A stretch of DNA of 64,000 nucleotides from Jeotgalibacillus sp. R-1-5s-1 (lineage in GTDB: Bacteria > Bacillota > Bacilli > Bacillales > Jeotgalibacillaceae): NCBI RefSeq assembly GCF_004405105.1, contig NZ_SORW01000046.1:1-64000 (forward strand), read 5' to 3'. Within the stretch, counting starts at the first letter, position 1. Every line of letters starts with the position of its first letter. Below the pieces are notes generated by a model. It saw nothing but the letters and a program-made list of their open reading frames with translations, searched no databases and was not told the origin of the DNA. This document shows, piece by piece, positions 61,258-64,000 of this stretch. A program made the translations under genes and the position numbers.

Positions 61258-62196
61258 TTAAACCGGTATTTTCTGTTCTTCCTCATGTACCACCGACACA
61301 ATGACATTGCCAACTTTCTGTCCGGCGTCCACATAACGGTGGGCTGCGACGATTTCCTCCATTGGATAAATCGAATCAATGACGGCTTTCAGGTTTCCTG
61401 CTTCAAACATTTGATTCAATAGGGTCAGATCTTCCTTAAATTCCGTCGCAACGCCCTGTCCGGCAACTGAACTGAAAAGTCCCTGTTCCCCGGCATGTTT
61501 GCGAGCCATCTTTTTATTAATCTTTCCTGCCGCATCAAAGACAGCGTCATACGTTGTCAGCTCCTGGTCATATCCTTCTTTTGTATAATCAACAACCACG
61601 TCTGCCCCAAGACTTTTAACAAGTTCTCTGTTACGTCCACTGCAGACAGCTGTCACATGGGCACCATAATATTTAGCAATTTGAACCGCCATGGAACCTA
61701 CTGCCCCTGATGCTCCATAAATTAAGACAGTCTTTGCCTTTTGGATTTTCACTTTGCGCAAAAAATGAAGGGCTGTTGTCCCGCCAAATGGCAGACTGGC
61801 TGCTTCTGCAAAGCTTGCGTTCAGAGGCATGAGCTGGACACATTTGTGCTCCTTGAGGCATGCGTACTCTGCATAGCCGCCAAAGCGCATTCCTGTCAGC
61901 CCATAAACACGATCTCCCACCTTAAAGTGCTGAACGCGACTGCCTGTTTCCACCACTTCACCTGCTACGACAACACCTAAAACAGGGTTCCTTGGCGCTT
62001 TAAATCCAAGCGCTACCCTCATCGGGAACTTTCCGGCTGCCGGCACATCGAGCGAACGGACACGGCGATCCCCTGACTGAACGGCTGATGCGTGAACTTT
62101 AATCAGAAGATCGAACTCTCTAGGCACAGGTTTTTCAACCTCCTGAAGCTTTAACACATCCGGCGGACCATATGCGGTACAAATCACTGCTCTCAT
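61258..62196 (-). CDS. Medium-chain dehydrogenase, quinone oxidoreductase-like
   Basis: 312 residues. The GroES-like N-terminal domain includes PVLGVVVAGEVVETG. The Rossmann domain has the NADPH motif YGASGAVGSMAVQIAK near residue 158. The zinc-binding cysteines of alcohol dehydrogenases are absent, placing it with NADPH quinone/enone reductases. The substrate is unknown. A GAGG-type site precedes the ATG. Not in an obvious operon. Confidence 0.86.
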   Translation of the reverse strand: MRAVICTAYGPPDVLKLQEVEKPVPREFDLLIKVHASAVQSGDRRVRSLDVPAAGKFPMRVALGFKAPRNPVLGVVVAGEVVETGSRVQHFKVGDRVYGLTGMRFGGYAEYACLKEHKCVQLMPLNASFAEAASLPFGGTTALHFLRKVKIQKAKTVLIYGASGAVGSMAVQIAKYYGAHVTAVCSGRNRELVKSLGADVVVDYTKEGYDQELTTYDAVFDAAGKINKKMARKHAGEQGLFSSVAGQGVATEFKEDLTLLNQMFEAGNLKAVIDSIYPMEEIVAAHRYVDAGQKVGNVIVSVVHEEEQKIPV

Positions 62197-62355
62197 CGTG
62201 TACCTCCTCGCAAAGCTTTATTTTGTTAAATAGGAATTACGACGCAAAGGAACCATATTCCTGCATAAGTTCGACAGATTTTTTAAACCTGTTTGAAACC
62301 ACACCATTCAAACAGACGTAAAGAAGATAAGAGAACGTGAGAACTGGAGGCGTGG

Positions 62356-62685
62356 ATGATGGTAGGAGCAGTGGTTAACTTTATCGTGATGGTTCCACTT
62401 TTAATCATGGCAATCGTTTTATCAAGAGGGAAGGGTGCATTTTTAATTGCGGGCTATAATACCATGCCTAAAAATGAAAAAGCACAGTATGATGAAACCG
62501 CTATATGCAAATTCATGGGGAAGGTTATGTTTGGTATCAGCTTCAGCATTTTTCTGATGGGATTAAGTGAACTGTTGGATCAGCAGACTTTACTTATAAT
62601 AGGACTAATCCTGCTATTTGGCCTCATCATATTCACATTGATTTATTCAAATACAAAGGATCGATTTAAGAAACATCTTTCATAA
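62356..62685 (+). CDS. DUF3784 family membrane protein
   Basis: 109 residues with three hydrophobic segments (3-22, 53-73, 78-97). The loop KGAFLIAGYNTMPKNEKAQYD is the hallmark of DUF3784. No function is known. GGAGG is five bases before the first of two ATG codons. It ends at a bidirectional terminator shared with the convergent monooxygenase gene. Confidence 0.82.
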   Translation: MMVGAVVNFIVMVPLLIMAIVLSRGKGAFLIAGYNTMPKNEKAQYDETAICKFMGKVMFGISFSIFLMGLSELLDQQTLLIIGLILLFGLIIFTLIYSNTKDRFKKHLS

Positions 62686-62689
62686 ATAG

Positions 62690-62721
62690 AAAAAGCAGGT
62701 GATCCGCTCACCTGCTTTTTC
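62690..62721. terminator. Bidirectional terminator
   Basis: AAAAAGCAGGTGA / TCACCTGCTTTTT stem with T runs on both strands, between convergent genes. Confidence 0.88.
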
Positions 62722-64000
62722 TTATGATAAAAATGTTTCGAGCATTTCAAGTGACTTTTCAGCATCCTGCGAATGATCGTGAAACGCCACATGGCCATCC
62801 GGACGAATCAGCAGAGCATTCCCTCTCTCCATGCCCAGGTTGCGTTCAATGTTACGGTGAACATCATAAATAATCGGCAGACGATCTTCTTCAATCTGAA
62901 CCGTTCCACCTCTAGCAACGAGAAATACTTTGATCAGGTCCGGATAAAATTCGCTGAACAATTTAGAGAGTGAATGTGCGTAATGAATCAGCTTTTCATC
63001 ATAACAATCAATATAAATCAGACAGACAAAGTTATGTTTGTGAATAAACTGATACAGCCTCGCAGAAGATTTCCCTTCAAAAAACAGTGTCTGATCCGGC
63101 ACACGCTGACCAGGCTGAACGGCTTTTCTTGATAAAGCCGTGTTTTTCATCAGCTTATTGCGTTTGACTTTATGATATTCATGATGAATGTGGGAAAGGT
63201 AGTTTGCAATCCTTGGCTGCACCCAGCTTTGGCTCAGCGCTGCTTTACCGGACCAGTTACGCACCTTACCAACCGGACCTTTTAAATCGATGGCTTTCAG
63301 TTCACGTGTCGTATCGCGAATCACGCCCTGTGCAATCGGGTAGCGTTCCTCGTTATAGCTATCTAAAAACGACTCGTCCGCCAGACCTCTCAGCACCGTA
63401 TCGATCTTCCAGCAAAGGTTGGATGCATCCTCAAGACCAAGATTCATCCCCTGACCGCCAAGTGGGTTATTAATATGAGCCGCATCACCAAGGAAAAACA
63501 CATTGCCGATCCGGTAACGCCTTACCTGCCGGTGAGCTGTACCAAACGAGGATAAATACCTCGGCTTTTCCACGCGGTATGGAACTTCAAGGATGCGATC
63601 GAGACTCTCCTGCAGCTCCTCAAGTTTCAGCTCTTTTTTATAAGGAAGTCCCTGCTTCGCACGGTCCATTCCCACAACGCGGTAGCTGCCGTCTTTATAA
63701 GGAAATACCGCAACAGCTCCACGGTCATTCAGGTGCATATTAATGTAAATCTCATTTAACCCAGGGATCTCGACATCTGCGGTAAAAAAGGTGTAACCCT
63801 CATCTTCTCCGACAAAATCAATGCCGAGAAGATCGCGAACCCTGCTGTGCGCTCCGTCACAGGCCAGCGCATATTTTGCTGCGTATTTTTTATGCACGCC
63901 GTTATGGCTGACAGTTACCAGAATGCCATCCCTGCTCTGGCTCATATCAACAACTTCATGCTCCATCTGAATCGAACCGCCTGATTTCTCCAGATGCTCA
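62722..64000 (-). CDS. FAD-dependent aromatic monooxygenase, truncated by the window edge
   Basis: The reading frame stays open to base 64000, so the N-terminal FAD GxGxxG motif lies outside. Visible parts include the DG motif YALACDGAHSRVRDLLG and the second FAD motif VFFLGDAAHINNPLGGQG. A C-terminal thioredoxin-like extension of phenol-hydroxylase type follows (VCLIYIDCYDE..). This is the PheA/TfdB/MhpA-like group. The substrate is unknown. It ends at the shared terminator. Confidence 0.83.
   Translation of the reverse strand, partial: EHLEKSGGSIQMEHEVVDMSQSRDGILVTVSHNGVHKKYAAKYALACDGAHSRVRDLLGIDFVGEDEGYTFFTADVEIPGLNEIYINMHLNDRGAVAVFPYKDGSYRVVGMDRAKQGLPYKKELKLEELQESLDRILEVPYRVEKPRYLSSFGTAHRQVRRYRIGNVFFLGDAAHINNPLGGQGMNLGLEDASNLCWKIDTVLRGLADESFLDSYNEERYPIAQGVIRDTTRELKAIDLKGPVGKVRNWSGKAALSQSWVQPRIANYLSHIHHEYHKVKRNKLMKNTALSRKAVQPGQRVPDQTLFFEGKSSARLYQFIHKHNFVCLIYIDCYDEKLIHYAHSLSKLFSEFYPDLIKVFLVARGGTVQIEEDRLPIIYDVHRNIERNLGMERGNALLIRPDGHVAFHDHSQDAEKSLEMLETFLS

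Overview
The window looks like a chromosomal segment of a low-GC Gram-positive member of the Bacillaceae/Caryophanaceae, perhaps Jeotgalibacillus-like. The evidence is the Bacillus gene order pbuG-guaA-yebA-yeaD-yeaC, strong AGGAGG-type ribosome binding sites with frequent TTG/GTG starts, two guanine riboswitches, an S-box, GlcT antitermination and a cre site. The genus is an inference. I see no phage, insertion sequence, CRISPR array or tRNA gene.

Layout. 1-151: minus-strand leader and promoter of an rRNA operon whose 16S gene should lie just left of the window. 401-3583: glucose PTS (ptsG) with its antiterminator GlcT. 3592-7046: pbuG and guaA, each behind a guanine riboswitch. 7103-11480: yeaC-yeaD-yebA (MoxR ATPase, DUF58, transglutaminase). 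11773-14660: NAD salvage operon pncA-pncB-nadE. 15256-16572: AtoE-type transporter. 17001-19128: Rieske oxidoreductase and a DUF3231 protein. 19286-22803: three nucleotidyltransferase-fold proteins, a Nudix hydrolase and a ComB-like phosphatase. 22800-38549: a mixed accessory region of hydrolases, STAS and coiled-coil proteins, UppP, an Ecm4-type transferase, GNAT, lipoprotein, Nudix, EcsC, dehydrogenase, and AraC and MerR regulators. 39855-45176: a divergent DeoR regulator and a hexitol-type PTS operon with a sugar-phosphate epimerase and a phosphohexuloisomerase. 45309-47132: an ECF-like sigma factor with an internally repeated partner and a 43-residue basic protein. 47258-48793: a SAM-riboswitch-controlled NhaC-superfamily transporter, probably methionine uptake. 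48874-52647: MFS exporter, winged-helix regulator, cysteine hydrolase, phosphatase. 53078-57680: MmpL-type exporter, heptad-repeat secreted partner and TetR regulator. 57767-62685: an M48 peptidase-ankyrin fusion, membrane proteins, a small-gene operon, a medium-chain dehydrogenase and DUF3784. 62722-64000: an FAD monooxygenase cut by the right edge.

The most unusual content is non-coding. Five intergenic spaces hold arrays of short degenerate motifs at a 21-base period (two helical turns). Three arrays share a TTCGYARRAT core with 11-base spacers (16739-16875, 38700-38814 on the minus strand, 39531-39645). Two share a GATGGAATT core and align unit by unit with each other (14929-15116 and 52773-52960). 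A second repeat is a modular palindrome with two 112-base copies and one 72-base copy; its closing stem differs between copies by compensatory base-pair changes. A third is a GGGGACGGAGCGG hairpin, one copy of which encodes the last nine residues of a Nudix protein. I recognise none of the 21-base arrays from a named family. Five small genes of 26-64 residues are also proposed.
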